Positions 1 to 9,617 are shown, numbered from the stretch's first letter. The stretch: DNA of 47,648 nucleotides from GCA-1730015 sp964550655 (GCA_964550655.1 CAZKAQ010000019.1:1-47648), one strand, 5' to 3'. The notes: generated by a model from the letters alone, not told the origin. Numbers and translations: made by a program.

Positions 1-90
1 TCATTTTAGAATTAAACATAAATTCTCTGCTAACACTATAAAGAAAGACATAAGAGCTAAATTCGCCGGTCGCCTCATGAATAATGCAGG

Positions 91-2619
91 TTAGCCTCGG
101 TTTGTTCTTGCTGATTTTGTGTAGGCTGTGGCTTTCGCATCAAGCGGATTATCTGGCCATGGATGTTTGGGGTATCTTCCCGCCAGATCCTTTTTAACAT
201 CCGGATAACTGTTGTGCCAGAAGTTGCCGAGATCCTCGGTTATCTGCACCGGTCTGCGTGCCGGCGATAACAACTCAACCTTCAACGGTATACGTCCATC
301 CGCAACGCTCGGATTTTCCCGGCAGCCGAACATCTCCTGTAACTTCACCGACAGTACCGGGTTGCCTTCATTAGTATAACAAAGCTTGTGTGATGCTCCG
401 CTCGGCACTTTGTATTTTATCGGCAACAAACTATCAAGCCGTTGCTGCTGCGGATAGGTAAGCAATGCCTTCAACACAGGCATTAAACTCAGCTGTTTGA
501 GTTTTTTTAGACTGTTGATGTTACTAACATAAGGAAGAAGCCATGTTTCAAGCTCTGCCAGCAAGGTCTTATCATCAACTGCAGGCAGATCAGTATCATG
601 CCCTTCTACTGCCCGCAATCTCTCTACCCTCGCCTGCCATTCGCGCGACTCTTCAGACCAGTTGAGACTGTCTATGCCGGCTTTTCTTAAGCCTTGAATC
701 AGTGCCTCGGAACACTGTTCGTCACTGATATCTGTGATGACCTGTCTGTCTACTACCAACGCGCCGACTCTATGCTGTCGCTCTGCTATCACTCGTTCGA
801 GTTTTTCATCCCACTGAACCAGTTCATGCATTTCAAAACGATTTTCACACCAAAACTGTAGTTCTTTTATATCGAGCGCATGTGCTGAAAAAATACGCGC
901 ATCGCGCCCTCCGGCTGTAACGTGACCACCGAGGCTTACAACAACTATATACTCATGCTGAGTAACAGGATCTTCCTCCCGCAGCACTGCACCGGCACCA
1001 CCACTCAGCTGATAGCGTATATCAGAGTCGTCCGGCCTGGTCGTGCGTCGTTTGGCTATACGGTCAGGATATACCTGCGCCAACAGCACACCCGTATCTA
1101 TTTGTTCTGCCGCTGTATCATTTATATCAATTGTCTGTTGCAGCAGCGTGATTAACTGTTTTTGCTTACGCTTTTGACTTGATGACAGACGATCAGAAAC
1201 TAATGAAAAATCTGCACCGGACTGAGCTGGCATATCTTCAAGCAAAGCAGCCAGTGCCGTTGCCTGCTGTAAAAAACCTCTTGTTGCACCCCACAGGAGC
1301 ATATGACCGACTCGCGGATCAACCGGCAGCTTTGCAACTAATCTGCCGTGGGAGGTGAGTCCATCATTTGACCAGATCCCAAGTTGCACCAGCAGCGATC
1401 TGGCCTGAACCACTGCACCCGACGGAGGCGCATCTATCCATGGCAAATTGTAGATATCGGAAGCGCCCCATTGTCCGGCCTCGAGCAATAAAGCCGATAG
1501 TTCAGCACGCAGTATCTCAGCCTGCCAACTGGCAGCACGGCTGGCATGTGATTCTTCAGACCAAAGGCGATAACACACTCCTGCAGACGTACGGCCTGCT
1601 CTTCCTGCACGTTGCACTGCACTGGCCTTACTCGACATTACAGATTCAAGTCGCTCTATACCTGAGGAGGTATCAAGCCGTGCGCGACGTTCTATACCAG
1701 AGTCGATCACTATACCTACACCGTCAATAGTTATAGAAGTTTCCGCAATACTGGTACTAAGGATCACACGCCTGTGATTAACTGAATCTTTATTGGCGCT
1801 GGTCGCTGCAGCCTGGGCCATGGCGTCAACGCCCCGATGCAGTCGGTGTAGTACAATATTATCTGCCAGCCTGCCGCGCAATATACGCGCTACCTCTTCT
1901 ATCTCGGAGACGCCGGGCAGAAACACCAGAGTGTCTCCTGGGTGTTGTTGAGTAGCTTCAAGTACTGTTTGCGATGCAACTTGTAGCAGTGACGACCGGC
2001 CAATATTTCGCCAGATGATTTCCACAGGATACTGGCGCACGCTACAAGTTAGAGGTTCTTTAAGTCCAAGGTGGTTACACAGGCCATCACCATCGAGGGT
2101 TGCAGACATCAATAACAACCTGAGATCTTCACGCACCTCACGCTGTACGTCGAGACACAGCGCAAGCCCGAGATCGGCGTGTAAACTGCGCTCATGGAAT
2201 TCATCGAAGATAACCACGGAAATTCCATCAAGCAACGGATTGTTCTGTAGTATCCGGGTAAGCACCCCTTCTGTAACTACTTCAAGGCGCGTTGTTTTAG
2301 AGGCAACCGTACGACCACGCATGCGTAACCCTATACGCTGTCCCAAGGGTTCGTCGAGTTGCGCTGCAAGTCTTGATGCGACGTTTTGCGCGGCGATCCG
2401 GCGCGGCTCAAGCATAAGGATTTTACCGTCGAACCCGGACTTGAGAAGGCTTAACGGAAGACCGGTACTTTTACCAGCACCGGGTTCCGCCTGCAGTACA
2501 ACATTGCTTTGCCTGAGTGATTCACACACTTCATCTGCAATATCATCAATGGGGAGACGGTTTACTGAATTCACGGCATTGTTTATGTAGATAGCGTCGG
2601 GGCCAGGTATAAAATACAA
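91..2619 (-). CDS. hrpB: ATP-dependent RNA helicase HrpB (DEAH-box family)
   Basis: The protein has the full DExH helicase set: Walker A GAGKST near residues 47-52, DEFH near 139-142, the SAT motif near 172-174 and QRAGRAGR (motif VI) near residue 340. After the helicase core come the winged-helix/HA2 region and a long C-terminal region ending near a PARRPVQITEDL stretch, which is typical of HrpB. At up to 842 residues it has the usual HrpB length. HrpB is a cytoplasmic RNA helicase whose substrate is poorly defined in most bacteria. The start is uncertain: the longest frame begins with TTG at 2619, while an internal GTG at 2574 gives 827 residues and an N-terminus closer to known family members. 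It is the last gene of a minus-strand series, and no terminator is evident in the 90 bases after it. Confidence 0.95.
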   Translation of the reverse strand: MYFIPGPDAIYINNAVNSVNRLPIDDIADEVCESLRQSNVVLQAEPGAGKSTGLPLSLLKSGFDGKILMLEPRRIAAQNVASRLAAQLDEPLGQRIGLRMRGRTVASKTTRLEVVTEGVLTRILQNNPLLDGISVVIFDEFHERSLHADLGLALCLDVQREVREDLRLLLMSATLDGDGLCNHLGLKEPLTCSVRQYPVEIIWRNIGRSSLLQVASQTVLEATQQHPGDTLVFLPGVSEIEEVARILRGRLADNIVLHRLHRGVDAMAQAAATSANKDSVNHRRVILSTSIAETSITIDGVGIVIDSGIERRARLDTSSGIERLESVMSSKASAVQRAGRAGRTSAGVCYRLWSEESHASRAASWQAEILRAELSALLLEAGQWGASDIYNLPWIDAPPSGAVVQARSLLVQLGIWSNDGLTSHGRLVAKLPVDPRVGHMLLWGATRGFLQQATALAALLEDMPAQSGADFSLVSDRLSSSQKRKQKQLITLLQQTIDINDTAAEQIDTGVLLAQVYPDRIAKRRTTRPDDSDIRYQLSGGAGAVLREEDPVTQHEYIVVVSLGGHVTAGGRDARIFSAHALDIKELQFWCENRFEMHELVQWDEKLERVIAERQHRVGALVVDRQVITDISDEQCSEALIQGLRKAGIDSLNWSEESREWQARVERLRAVEGHDTDLPAVDDKTLLAELETWLLPYVSNINSLKKLKQLSLMPVLKALLTYPQQQRLDSLLPIKYKVPSGASHKLCYTNEGNPVLSVKLQEMFGCRENPSVADGRIPLKVELLSPARRPVQITEDLGNFWHNSYPDVKKDLAGRYPKHPWPDNPLDAKATAYTKSARTNRG

Positions 2620-2658
2620 GCAAGTAACAGGTTAAGATAAACAACTGCGTTATTTTAA

Positions 2659-3987
2659 TTACTCTATTTGCACTGCTCCGGGAGTGGCTGACGGCGGTCT
2701 GATCACCCCGCGATAATCGAGTACCGCATCCGGATGCTGTTGAACCGGCTGTATGAATGACCTGGCATTCTCGTGTAAGCGAAGGTCACCGCTAGAGGGA
2801 TTCATAAACCACACAGAATCTGCCTCTATCTCATTGTCTTCCTGATAAGCCAGCCGATAATTCCGGCAAAGTGCTGAATACTTACAAACACTGCGTTTAA
2901 CACCACCTGCACTGTGAACAATTGGTGAATCAGTAAGATTATTCTTGAAAACCACGCCTGAGTTTTTAAATCTCGACTCTATTGCAAACGGGGTGTTGTT
3001 ATTTGTGAGTATTGTATTGTGAAGTACTTTAGTACCCGGCGAGTCCCACAATATAATCGATGCATCGGCATCCCACCTGCGGGAATTAGAATAGAGTCCG
3101 GGGGACATAAACACCACGTTGTTTCTTATAACACCGCCGCTATGATCGCCGCCGTTTCGTTCATTAAGGCCATAGGCGATTGCTCTGTCTACATTAAAGA
3201 ACAGATTATTTTCAGTAACGGTATTGCTGGAACCACGCCACATCAGTATGGCCGGATTCCAAAGATGGTCAGCGTTGTCCGGGGTATGGAAATTTAAAAA
3301 TTTGTTGTTACTGATACGCCAGCCGTCGCCGCCATGTACATCGACTCCCTGCGTGTACCCTATACCTGATCCACTATGATCTGTTTTTGGCGGACCATCG
3401 GTATAATCCATTATGCTGTACTCAACAATGCCGTTGTTCACCCCCTGACCGGAAGGCAGGGGATTCGATTTAACGAACTGTTGCCCTGCATTAACCATCC
3501 TGAGGTTGTATATCCTCGGTGCATCGGCAGCGCCGTTTATCTGTATCGGATGGTAGTAGACTTCACCAATAGTCATATTCGCAATAGTGGTATTTTTAGC
3601 ATTAATCCAGAATCCGGAAGTAACGCCGCGATGGTTTTCATTGTCCATACCGTTGCCAAGCAGAACAACCTGGTCGCAACGGTTGCCGAGGCCTCGTATT
3701 GTCAGATTGTCTGTGGTTACACTGATCGTACTGGTCAGACGGTAAAGGCCCGGCCTGATCATTATAGTTGTATTTTCCGCAGCATTATTAACCGCTCTAA
3801 ACAACTGGCGAACAGAATCGACTGTGATAGTCTTATTACCGGAAACTTCCAGTTCCGGTGCTGCCATGCAATTCCCCTGTGACGGCTGGGAAAATACACA
3901 GCCCGAATAGAGGAATATAATCAACGCAAATAAAAGAGACTTACGGTTCACGCAAGACACGCCATTTATAAATGTAGCGGTGGACAT
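2659..3987 (-). CDS. Secreted right-handed beta-helix (pectate-lyase-like) protein
   Basis: An N-terminal hydrophobic segment (KSLLFALIIFLYSGCVFSQ) indicates export, possibly with a lipid-modified cysteine, although the lipobox is not standard. The mature part has the repeated short strands and Asn-rich turns of a parallel beta-helix, for example NTTIANMTIG, WRISNNKFLNFH and VIRNNVVFMSPG, matching the general pattern of pectate-lyase or NosD-like repeat proteins. Some members of this fold cut or bind polysaccharides. No catalytic residues can be assigned here, so the substrate is unknown. The ATG at 3987 gives about 442 residues; a GTG at 4035 would add 16. Neither has a clear ribosome binding site. 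The gene lies 39 bases upstream of hrpB but is probably functionally unrelated to it. Confidence 0.75.
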   Translation of the reverse strand: MSTATFINGVSCVNRKSLLFALIIFLYSGCVFSQPSQGNCMAAPELEVSGNKTITVDSVRQLFRAVNNAAENTTIMIRPGLYRLTSTISVTTDNLTIRGLGNRCDQVVLLGNGMDNENHRGVTSGFWINAKNTTIANMTIGEVYYHPIQINGAADAPRIYNLRMVNAGQQFVKSNPLPSGQGVNNGIVEYSIMDYTDGPPKTDHSGSGIGYTQGVDVHGGDGWRISNNKFLNFHTPDNADHLWNPAILMWRGSSNTVTENNLFFNVDRAIAYGLNERNGGDHSGGVIRNNVVFMSPGLYSNSRRWDADASIILWDSPGTKVLHNTILTNNNTPFAIESRFKNSGVVFKNNLTDSPIVHSAGGVKRSVCKYSALCRNYRLAYQEDNEIEADSVWFMNPSSGDLRLHENARSFIQPVQQHPDAVLDYRGVIRPPSATPGAVQIE

Positions 3988-4187
3988 CAAATGAGTATAC
4001 AACACTTGCTGACTTTTACTTTTGCTGCAATGCACAAGTCCCGCTTTGCATGGCTGCGTGGTAATAAGATTGTCGTCAAAAAATCATACAAATATGAACA
4101 ATATTTGATTATTCAAATATTTCAAAACAATACTGCTCCTTAAGCGCAGTGGGTCCAAAACAGACCGGGAAGTCCGTCACAATAAAT

Positions 4188-5843
4188 CTATTGCCTGCTC
4201 CACCATAGATTCCAGGCTGACACATCGTAACCAAACCGCTGTTCAGTTATGGCGGTTAAAGCACCGATGATGTCCGACTTCACCCATAACGGGTCCGATG
4301 TGTTATTTAACCGTATAAACAGTTCTTTGAGCAACGGCTTGTCATCTTGCTGCAACCAGCCACTGGCCACTATAGAGGCGATAGATGGATCAAATACTTT
4401 TTTGCTGTCAGGCACTATTAAGTCAGGACCGGAATTTATCCAAACAGGATCAATCCGACCATGGCCATTGATTGCAAGTGTGGTAATCAGGAACCAGTGG
4501 ATCAGATCCTGTCGACTAATTGACTGTCCAGTGAACATAGTTGTCGGTTCACCCTCAATGGGTACAGACAACACACGCATCAGTGCTGCACCAAACTCCG
4601 GTGTTTTCAGCTCAGGATGCCTGCCGAGGTTGCGTCGCAGTATACGTGCATAGCTTGCAGTGTTCTCGGGGTCGGAAATAATATCCAGCAGATCTTTGTA
4701 TAGCGAATCCACCAATTCAGAATCCAGCTCTGCCGATTCTGCTTCAACTGGCAACAACGGATCTTGAGACAACTCTGATGAAGACTTTGCAGACACTGAG
4801 GCAACCTGTTTATACAACAGCAGAGCGGCGCCGGATTTTGCATAGGTTCCGATTGCAATCGCGCCATTCAGACTGGCCAGAGAAATCGGCACCTCTTCAA
4901 AGTACTGCACCAGTTTGAATTCATGGTTATCAGTGTATTGCCATAGACTGCCGGTTTTATCATTGTCGTTGCGGTTGTGGGCAACCAGCCAAAGGTTGTC
5001 ACCATCTGAATGCATAGCACGCGGTCGATGATTATCAGGCAGTAAAATCACACGGGACTGCTCACCGTCATAACGTATTAATTGTCGCGCACCTTTGGCG
5101 TCAGAAAACGCGTACAAGGCTTGCTGGTGCCGGGTAAGGTAATCGACACGTTCGCTGCTTGGCCATCCACCTGCGGGCTCGGGCTCATCACCCTGCAGTG
5201 AAAGCAGCTTGGCTTCATCTTTGCCTTTTGCGGCGGCACCAAGCAGGCAATCGTCGCCCAGTTGAGCAACACTGACAATCCGGCTGAAGCGATTTTCTGC
5301 GGCCGGATAATCATATTCAACCTGCCATTCATTGTTATCACCCAGGCGGTGTAACTGGCCTGTCCATGAGCCGGTTGCCGCTACCAGATCACCATCACAG
5401 ACGTTCATTGCATGCACATGCATCACACTACCGGACTGCATGGTCCGCCACTGCCAGTGCACACCATCGGTAACAGCGTATTCACCCGAGCCGGCACTGC
5501 GACGAGGATCTTCGAACGGCCAGTGCAACAAGCCGTTGTAGATCACCGGAGCACCTACATCCTGAGTAAAGAGACTGCGCTCATAGCGCAGAGAGTCATC
5601 ATCAATTGAATAGCTGTAAACATCAGCGCTGTTTGTATCTGTGAACGGCTCACTGTTAACCAGCCAGATCCGATCTCGATAACTGATCATTTGCGAGACG
5701 CCGGGCCACTGCTCAAACTCGGCAACACGTTCAACTTGTTGGGCCTGTCCATTAGCGCAAGCGACCGCAACCAGCCCTGCAAGTATATGCACAATCCCGC
5801 GACGAGATTTTAACTGGTTGATGTGCTTAAACAGATGAATCAT
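4188..5843 (-). CDS. Secreted protein of unknown function, propeller-like repeats
   Basis: I do not recognise a named family. From the ATG at 5843 the protein is about 551 residues. It begins with a basic stretch (QLKSRRGIVH) and a hydrophobic segment ending LVAVACANGQAQQ, so it is exported and could be a lipoprotein at the AVAC cysteine. Residues of roughly 40-360 alternate short beta segments around W-L-V and D-G-x-L motifs, as in a beta-propeller. The C-terminal 170 residues look helical and contain a WINSGPDLIVPDSKKVFDPS stretch. The frame stays open to 5942, but that extension lacks signal-peptide character, so the shorter start is preferred. It is separated from the nfeD-like gene by about 120 bases and may have its own promoter. 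Function remains open. Confidence 0.7.
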   Translation of the reverse strand: MIHLFKHINQLKSRRGIVHILAGLVAVACANGQAQQVERVAEFEQWPGVSQMISYRDRIWLVNSEPFTDTNSADVYSYSIDDDSLRYERSLFTQDVGAPVIYNGLLHWPFEDPRRSAGSGEYAVTDGVHWQWRTMQSGSVMHVHAMNVCDGDLVAATGSWTGQLHRLGDNNEWQVEYDYPAAENRFSRIVSVAQLGDDCLLGAAAKGKDEAKLLSLQGDEPEPAGGWPSSERVDYLTRHQQALYAFSDAKGARQLIRYDGEQSRVILLPDNHRPRAMHSDGDNLWLVAHNRNDNDKTGSLWQYTDNHEFKLVQYFEEVPISLASLNGAIAIGTYAKSGAALLLYKQVASVSAKSSSELSQDPLLPVEAESAELDSELVDSLYKDLLDIISDPENTASYARILRRNLGRHPELKTPEFGAALMRVLSVPIEGEPTTMFTGQSISRQDLIHWFLITTLAINGHGRIDPVWINSGPDLIVPDSKKVFDPSIASIVASGWLQQDDKPLLKELFIRLNNTSDPLWVKSDIIGALTAITEQRFGYDVSAWNLWWSRQ

Positions 5844-5962
5844 GACGAATGCTACCGGCGGGCATCCAGTAGAGACCGATCCATTGGGCATCAGTTCCCG
5901 TTGTGTGGTCCATAGAAACATCAGATTCAGAATATTTCCCAAATCAGCGGCAGAACTGCCAC

Positions 5963-6412
5963 TCAGATCTGTCGAGCGACTACCAGCCTGATACCTTCAA
6001 CTGCGACCACAACAGCACGGTCTCCGGCGGCGATTTCCTCGTCCTGATCTTCCGCAAGTTCCGCCTGCCAGTCACTACCGGACCAGTAGACAGTGCCAGT
6101 GGATTGCCTGCTGATGGTGGTCTTCACCGACACCTTTTGACCGACCGCATTATTGCCGGAGATTCCGGAAGGTTCTTTTTGCCATCTTCTCAAAGGTGAA
6201 TACAACACGGCAGTAATTATTGCCGAGGCAACAACAAACACCAGAGTTGTCATCAGAAAACTGGCATCCACAGTCAGCCACGCAAAAACCGCAGCAACCA
6301 ATGCACCCAGGCCAATAAAAAACAACCAGAAGGTAGTGAACTGAAAGACCAGCATTTCAATAGCAAGAAGCCCTACACCGATAACAAGAAACAACCAAAA
6401 AGGATTACTCAT
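5963..6412 (-). CDS. NfeD family membrane protein
   Basis: The 149-residue protein has two to three hydrophobic segments in its first 80 residues (FWLFLVIGVGLLAIEMLVF, LFFIGLGALVAAVFAWL, TTLVFVVASAIITAVLY). A small soluble beta-barrel (OB-fold) domain follows, containing VGQKVSVKTTISRQSTGTVY and ending in GIRLVVARQI. This is the short NfeD/YbbJ architecture. NfeD proteins usually pair with an SPFH/stomatin-type protein, and the two are thought to work together at the membrane in protein quality control or microdomain organisation. Its ATG overlaps the stop codon of the upstream SPFH gene by one base (TGATG), which points to translational coupling and supports the functional pair. Confidence 0.9.
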   Translation of the reverse strand: MSNPFWLFLVIGVGLLAIEMLVFQFTTFWLFFIGLGALVAAVFAWLTVDASFLMTTLVFVVASAIITAVLYSPLRRWQKEPSGISGNNAVGQKVSVKTTISRQSTGTVYWSGSDWQAELAEDQDEEIAAGDRAVVVAVEGIRLVVARQI

Positions 6413-7347
6413 CAGCTTACTCCGGGTGCTGACGTGCCAGCGTCTACTCTTGATTTTAAAGAATCAAATGCAGTAAAAGCTTTAGCAACCATGCCTGCGA
6501 CGTCGGTACCATCACCCGGCAGCAGTGCAACAGTACCTTCGCGTGCCAGCTTCTCGAATGCAGCAACATATTGTTCTGCGAGCTGTTGCGCTACTGCTGC
6601 AGACCCGCCTTCTGTATTGATAGCAGCAGAGATTGTTCTGATTGCCTCAGCTCTTGCGGTGGCTTCTATGGTCAGCGCTTCAGCCGTACCTTGTGCACGC
6701 AGAATCTGTGCTTCACGATCACCCTCTGCACGATTAATCTGGGACTGCCTGTAACCTTCTGATGTGGTTACCTGAACACGCCTCTCGCGTTCGGCACCCA
6801 TCTGTTTTTCCATTTCTTCAAGAATGGTAGCCGGCGGGGTGATATCTTTTACTTCATAACGCAGAACTTTAGTACCCCATACCTCTGAAGCCTGATCAAT
6901 GGCGTTGGTTACATGGGCATTGATGTTTTCACGCGACTCAAATGTATCATCCAGAGATAGCTTTCCAATCTCGGCACGCATGCTTGTCTGTGCGAGCTGC
7001 GTGATTGCAAACTGCAGATTCTCTACACCGTACGACGCAGACTTTGGATCCATGATCTTTAAATACAACACGCCGTCGATACCAAGCGCTACGTTGTCAC
7101 GGGTAATCGCTTGCTGCGATGCAACATCTACAGCATATTCTTTAAGCGAGTGACGATAAGCCACTCGTTCAATTACCGGAACCGTGATGTGAAAACCTGC
7201 AAGCAATGTACGGTTGTACTTGCCGAGTCTTTCGACAATGTAGGCTTCATTCTGAGGCACTATGCGAATAAAAGACTTTAGAAATAAAAGCAGCAGTACC
7301 GCCGCACCAACTAAAACAGCCAGTCCCATTGATTCAAACATAGTCAC
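6412..7347 (-). CDS. qmcA: SPFH/Band 7 (paraslipin-type) membrane protein, QmcA-like
   Basis: The 311-residue protein has an N-terminal membrane anchor (LAVLVGAAVLLLLFLKSF), then a Band 7/SPFH domain starting at RIVPQNEAYIVERLGKYNR. A long Ala/Glu-rich helical region follows, with repeats such as INRAEGDREAQILRAQGTAE. Length and sequence fit the QmcA/paraslipin group, whose members oligomerise at the inner membrane and interact with FtsH or other proteases. The start is well supported: the ATG at 7347 has a near-perfect AGGAGGTGA ribosome binding site a few bases upstream. It is the first gene of a two-gene operon with the overlapping nfeD-type gene. The symbol follows Escherichia coli usage and is reasonable but not certain. 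Confidence 0.9.
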   Translation of the reverse strand: MTMFESMGLAVLVGAAVLLLLFLKSFIRIVPQNEAYIVERLGKYNRTLLAGFHITVPVIERVAYRHSLKEYAVDVASQQAITRDNVALGIDGVLYLKIMDPKSASYGVENLQFAITQLAQTSMRAEIGKLSLDDTFESRENINAHVTNAIDQASEVWGTKVLRYEVKDITPPATILEEMEKQMGAERERRVQVTTSEGYRQSQINRAEGDREAQILRAQGTAEALTIEATARAEAIRTISAAINTEGGSAAVAQQLAEQYVAAFEKLAREGTVALLPGDGTDVAGMVAKAFTAFDSLKSRVDAGTSAPGVS

Positions 7348-7477
7348 CTCCTGTTGCGATAACTGCCAGACGCTTTGGCAAGTTACCGGTTATAGATTGC
7401 TCAGTTATCCATGATATATAGTGATGAATTGGTTACTTTTCAAGCAAATAAACTTCCCTCTACCGCCTGTGCACTGA

Positions 7478-8599
7478 TCACTCGCTGACGATCGGCAGCA
7501 AAGCATACAGACTACCTGCCTGATTCATCTCACCAGCCAGTCGCTCTGCCTCATCACCAGAGCCGAAAAATACATCAGCGCGCACGTGTCCTTTAATTGC
7601 ACCACCGGTATCCTGAGCCACCATCAAACGCTGAAACTCAGAACCATCCGGCAGTGTTGTATCGAGCCAAACCGGTGTACCCAGTGGAATAACCGATTTA
7701 TCAACCGCAAGACTGCGCGCCTGTGTCAACGGGACATTTAGTGAACCACGTGCATTCTCTGTAGCATCTTCACGCAAAGTGAAAAACACATAACTCGGAT
7801 TAGAGTTCAGAATTTCGTCAGCACGAGACGGATTGTTGGTTAGCCATTCACGTATGGTAAACAGACTGACTTCTTCCAGAGGAATCTGTTCTTTCTCTAC
7901 CAGTGTTTTACCGATAGCAACATACGGATGACCGTTTTGATCTGCATAGTTCAAACCTTTGATGCTTCCGTCTGCAAGCTTGACGCGTCCGGAACCCTGT
8001 ATTTGTAGAAAGAAGGACCCATACGGATCATCGATCCACACCAGTTCCCTGCCCGATAGTGGTTGCTCTTCACCATCAATGACTGCACGCGAATGAAAAG
8101 GAACTATCTTGTTGCCTTCCAATCTGCCACGCAGGCGCATACCTTCCAATGACGGATACACCTCGGCAAGATCTATCGTCAGCATTTCCTCCGGAGCTGA
8201 ATAAATGGGATATTGATATTTGTCAGTGCGCGTCAGGCTGCCGTTTAACAACGGCTCGTAGTAGCCGGTAATCAAACCCTCGGTTTTTCCGCCTTTAGCA
8301 TGTATCCGATGCGGCTTGAAATGCGTTTCAAAAAACTCACGCGCCTGGTCGCTTGTTGGATTTTGCAGCTCATCAGCAGCCGCACAGATGGGCAGCCAGT
8401 TTGTATCCCGTCGGTTCATACGCGGACACTGCTGATCCAGTGCAAGCCATGCTTCTGAAAGATCATCACTTTGCCATTCAGGCAGCGCCGACCAGTCGAC
8501 CGGCTCACCGATTCCCGGTTCCGGCACAGGCAGGTTGCGGCAGCCGTTTAGCAAAACCATAACGAGAGCGAGCGTCACTGCAAGGCGGAATGGGTTCAA
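7478..8599 (-). CDS. mltA: Membrane-bound lytic murein transglycosylase A (MltA)
   Basis: The 373-residue protein starts with a lipoprotein signal (LALVMVLLNGC, lipobox LNGC), so it should be anchored to the outer membrane. It contains the MltA hallmark GYYEPLLNGS, the ESR-type region WIDDPYGSFFLQIQGSGRV, and the C-terminal 3D domain VAQDTGGAIKGHVRADVFFG, which carries the catalytic aspartate region. MltA cleaves the glycan strands of peptidoglycan to give 1,6-anhydromuropeptides during wall growth and recycling. The only usable start is TTG at 8599, because an in-frame stop lies just upstream. No clear ribosome binding site is visible, so translation may be weak. The gene stands alone between the SPFH operon and the leu leader region. 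Confidence 0.93.
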   Translation of the reverse strand: MNPFRLAVTLALVMVLLNGCRNLPVPEPGIGEPVDWSALPEWQSDDLSEAWLALDQQCPRMNRRDTNWLPICAAADELQNPTSDQAREFFETHFKPHRIHAKGGKTEGLITGYYEPLLNGSLTRTDKYQYPIYSAPEEMLTIDLAEVYPSLEGMRLRGRLEGNKIVPFHSRAVIDGEEQPLSGRELVWIDDPYGSFFLQIQGSGRVKLADGSIKGLNYADQNGHPYVAIGKTLVEKEQIPLEEVSLFTIREWLTNNPSRADEILNSNPSYVFFTLREDATENARGSLNVPLTQARSLAVDKSVIPLGTPVWLDTTLPDGSEFQRLMVAQDTGGAIKGHVRADVFFGSGDEAERLAGEMNQAGSLYALLPIVSE

Positions 8600-9331
8600 T
8601 GCTGATCACACTGCGGGATTGAGGTAGCCGCAGTTTAACTGTGCAACGCTGTACACCGCAGAGACAAACGCTATTGTAATGCGAAAGCCCGCGCCAGCTG
8701 TCAGGCACAGCTTATCTGACAGTGCGAGTGCAACACTGAAATCCTCTTCAAGAAGCTGGCGCACCAAACCCGGAGCACAGACACTGGAGGCCGAGGTCGA
8801 ACCAGGGATTAGAAGTATCAGGAGGGCTGGTTGTGACCAGAAGTTGTTTAAACAACTTAACTTCCTGCAAGATACGGAAATTGGTGATTAAAAGGAGCTT
8901 AGGGAGGGGTGATTAGTACCGGGACCCATCGTAGAAACGTAACAATTACGGATCAGTTCGTCTTGAAATTGCTGTCAGACACATGAATGCAATAGCAGCA
9001 CAGATAAGAAGTGACATCAATTAAGCTCCTGTAATTGCTGGTATTTTCCAATACCTGCGGAACCAGCTGGTTGTAGCATAAAACATAGTCATGCAATTGT
9101 CACCAAACTGCATCACATTCTTACCGGGCTGTGTCAGTTTTCTCCCAGGACAAAACTGCACGAACGGAATAAAAACCACCTAAATAAGGATAGATGTTCA
9201 GATTCTGTAACACATTGCACAGTTTTCTTAACATACTTAGTGCATCATACGGTGATCGAACCAAAGTCACTCGGAATATTACGATCTGAAGAGAGCTCTG
9301 GTTTCAGACTAACTCTAAGGGAATTCGACAA
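8600..9331. other. Intergenic region between mltA and the leu locus
   Basis: This stretch of about 730 bases has no long open frame. It contains a possible 23-residue minus-strand membrane peptide gene (8946-9017). An inverted repeat, GGTATT-TTCC-AATACC (9040-9055), lies just upstream of that peptide's start and could be an operator or a small hairpin. The segment before the plus-strand small ORF at 9332 is AT-rich and probably holds promoters. I could not fix -35/-10 boxes with confidence. Confidence 0.5.
8946..9017 (-). CDS. Possible 23-residue single-membrane-segment peptide
   Basis: A 24-codon frame (including stop) on the minus strand is preceded by a strong AGGAG ribosome binding site with 8 bases to the ATG. 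The predicted peptide is mainly one hydrophobic helix (MSLLICAAIAFMCLTAIS) followed by a short polar tail RRTDP, which fits a small inner-membrane protein with the positive residues at its C-terminal side. No family is recognised, and frames this short arise by chance. The good spacing and strong Shine-Dalgarno sequence are the main support. Confidence 0.35.
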   Translation of the reverse strand: MSLLICAAIAFMCLTAISRRTDP

Positions 9332-9508
9332 ATGTACAGTTCAACAACACTCGAGCAACGTAAATCGGCGACCAGAGGACTGAACCTGTTGGCTGCAGCG
9401 GGGATATTCGCAGTTCTGCTTGCCGCTGCTATCGCACTGACATTCGCCAGCACCAACGCACAAGCCGGAAGTACCAGTGCTACCGCGAAAACAGCACTGC
9501 ACGGCTAA
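9332..9508 (+). CDS. Small single-pass or secreted peptide upstream of leuC
   Basis: This 58-residue frame starts with ATG about six bases after an AAGGG-type ribosome binding site. It has a charged N-terminus (TLEQRKSATRG), one long hydrophobic segment (LLAAAGIFAVLLAAAIAL) and a polar tail after STNAQAGS. The region could be a signal peptide cut after AQA or a membrane anchor. It lies about 110 bases upstream of leuC on the same strand. It does not look like a leucine-attenuation leader peptide: it has only a short LNLL cluster and no dense run of Leu codons next to a terminator. No homologous family is recognised. Confidence 0.55.
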   Translation: MYSSTTLEQRKSATRGLNLLAAAGIFAVLLAAAIALTFASTNAQAGSTSATAKTALHG

Positions 9509-9525
9509 AATCAAACTACCCCCGG

Positions 9526-9550
9526 AACGCCTGTTTTAAAGACGGGCGTT
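9526..9550 (+). promoter_or_regulatory. Leader hairpin 1 upstream of leuC
   Basis: AACGCCTG and CGGGCGTT form an eight-base-pair stem (with one G-U pair) around a nine-base loop TTTTAAAGA, just after the small ORF at 9332. No T-tract follows, so it is a weak candidate for an intrinsic terminator. It may protect mRNA ends or act together with the second hairpin. The role is inferred. Confidence 0.35.
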
Positions 9551-9578
9551 GCAGCCTCACTCGCAGCACTCTACCATT

Positions 9579-9613
9579 GACCTCTTTAGTGAAAATTCGC
9601 TCTAGAAGAGGTC
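9579..9613 (+). promoter_or_regulatory. Hairpin that can sequester the leuC ribosome binding site
   Basis: GACCTCTT (9579-9586) is a perfect reverse complement of AAGAGGTC (9606-9613), with a 19-base loop between. The 3' arm contains GAGG, the only plausible Shine-Dalgarno sequence for the TTG start of leuC at 9618. When folded, the stem would hide the ribosome binding site. Regulation of leuC translation by this structure is an inference; the pairing itself is seen in the sequence. Confidence 0.5.
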
Positions 9614-9617
9614 TCCA

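Noticed and set aside
2015..2590. 191-residue plus-strand frame opposite hrpB
   Set aside because: Arg/Ser-rich low-quality translation opposite a well-conserved helicase; typical antisense frame.
9332..9550. Classic leucine-attenuation leader upstream of leuC
   Set aside because: The small ORF has no dense Leu-codon run, and the following hairpin has no T-tract, so there is no standard attenuator.
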